A DNA stretch of 6,766 nt, from assembly GCA_017557085.1 (NCBI GenBank), contig JAFZAR010000303.1, positions 1 to 6,766 of the forward strand, given 5' to 3'. The DNA comes from Verrucomicrobiota bacterium (GTDB lineage: Bacteria; Verrucomicrobiota; Verrucomicrobiia; Limisphaerales; UBA1412). The translations under genes were made by a program, and so were the position numbers. Shown here in pieces: positions 6,358 through 6,766 of this stretch (its first letter is position 1; the number at the start of each line of letters is the position of its first letter). Under the pieces are notes generated by a model. That model saw nothing but the letters and a program-made list of their open reading frames with translations. It did not search any database and was not told the origin of the DNA.

Positions 6358-6525
6358 ATGCCACGAGAAATTGTAACAATTGAATGTACTGAGGCTCGTA
6401 AAGAAGGAAAGACTCCTAGTCGTTACCAGACCTCACGCAATAAGAAGCTCCAATCTGAGAAGATTGAGATGATGAAGTATAATAAATTCCTTCGTCGTCA
6501 CACTTTGCATAAAGAAATTAAGTAG
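6358..6525 (+). CDS. rpmG: 50S ribosomal protein L33
   Basis: L33 is a small protein of the large ribosomal subunit near the E site. The 55-aa protein starts MPREIVTIECTEARKEGK and continues with SRYQTSRNKK (21-30), SEKIEMMKYN (33-42) and a C-terminal RRHTLHKEIK (46-55), matching the family pattern of a Y-x-T-x-[KR]-N-K core and a [KR]-x-H-x3-[KH]-E-x-K end. It has a single Cys (C10) and lacks both CxxC pairs, so it is the zinc-free (C-) form. The ATG at 6358 lies 29 nt after the stop of the dksA-like gene. No Shine-Dalgarno is visible; the leader is T-rich. It is followed after 5 nt by rpsR, and the two are surely co-transcribed. Confidence 0.93.
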   Translation: MPREIVTIECTEARKEGKTPSRYQTSRNKKLQSEKIEMMKYNKFLRRHTLHKEIK

Positions 6526-6530
6526 AAAAT

Positions 6531-6766
6531 ATGCCTCGTAAAACAAATACGGATAGAAGTAAGAGGGGTTCTCGTAATGGAAATGGCGGAACAATGGAAC
6601 GCCGCACTCCTCGTCCACAGCCAAAGGTTGATTTTACTATTGACCAACTGGATTACAGAAATGTGACCTTGCTGCGCAGATTTGTGACAGATCATGGTCG
6701 TATTTTATTGAGAAAGTACACAGGGCTTCCTGCTGCTTTTCAGCGTCGTTTGACCCGTTCTGTGAA
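6531..6766 (+). CDS. rpsR: 30S ribosomal protein S18, N-terminal part (3' end outside window)
   Basis: S18 sits on the platform of the small subunit, paired with S6. The frame is open from ATG 6531 to the window edge (78 codons plus two bases). The conserved core begins at IDQLDYRNVTLLRRFVTDHG (37-56) and continues RILLRKYTGLPAAFQRRLTRSV (57-78), matching the family's DY[KR]-x-L-x-x-[FY]-[IV]-x-x-x-G-[KR]-I-x-x-R-x-x-TG...QR-x-L-x-R-[AS]-[IV] pattern. The N-terminal part before the core is about 20 residues longer than in E. coli and is rich in Arg, Asn and Gly (SKRGSRNGNGG at 10-20). An internal ATG at 6594 (Met22) would give a more usual length, but the first ATG is only 5 nt after rpmG and I prefer it. 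The remaining C-terminal residues lie outside. Confidence 0.92.
   Translation, partial: MPRKTNTDRSKRGSRNGNGGTMERRTPRPQPKVDFTIDQLDYRNVTLLRRFVTDHGRILLRKYTGLPAAFQRRLTRSV

Noticed and set aside
6433..6695. Minus-strand open frames opposite rpmG and rpsR
   Set aside because: The plus strand clearly encodes L33 and S18; the antisense frames cross both genes and match nothing.

Overview
The window is a stretch of bacterial core chromosome carrying eight protein-coding genes, two of them cut by the window edges. The set points to a Gram-negative member of the PVC superphylum, most likely Verrucomicrobiota. An O-antigen ligase-type protein implies an outer membrane. The TraR/DksA protein has the 'GTYGLCEMTGKPI...AIPWTRFTVEAQ' type of degenerate zinc finger, which I associate with Verrucomicrobia, Lentisphaerae and Planctomycetes. 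The L33 and S18 proteins have a matching style. The phylum call comes from remembered family features, not from a search, and is moderately confident.

Layout. Positions 1-278 (+) hold the 3' end of thiL (thiamine-phosphate kinase), which overlaps tsaE (256-699, +), the ATPase of the tRNA t6A modification system. tsaE runs tail-to-tail into a four-gene minus-strand operon and overlaps its last gene by 43 bp. Read in its own direction, the operon is purA (5099-3831), uppS (3831-3091), the DNA polymerase III delta' subunit holB (3087-2050) and an O-antigen ligase/polymerase-like membrane protein (2048-657). Its junctions are a 1-nt overlap, a 3-nt gap and a 1-nt gap, so co-transcription and translational coupling are likely. 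One promoter would then feed AMP synthesis, the undecaprenyl lipid carrier, the replication clamp loader and surface-glycan assembly. uppS and the last gene are functionally linked, because the ligase uses undecaprenyl-diphosphate-linked glycans.

Positions 5100-5443 are a divergent intergenic region. The half next to purA holds a candidate minus-strand promoter, repeated CGCAAA hexamers and a 9-bp inverted repeat in the predicted purA leader. The middle is very A+T-rich (21 G/C in the 120 bases 5221-5340). The right side holds a small hairpin and the strong Shine-Dalgarno sequence of the next gene.

On the plus strand, 5444-6328 encodes a TraR/DksA-family protein with a long Lys/Arg-rich N-terminal tail. 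rpmG (6358-6525, ribosomal L33) and rpsR (6531 to the window end, ribosomal S18) follow. A well-formed sigma70-type promoter at the end of the dksA-like gene probably gives rpmG-rpsR their own transcription.

I see no mobile element, CRISPR array, tRNA, rRNA or phage gene, and no sign of a new defence or biosynthetic system. The points most worth following up are regulatory (purA leader, rpmG promoter, convergent overlap) and the architecture of the DksA-like protein.
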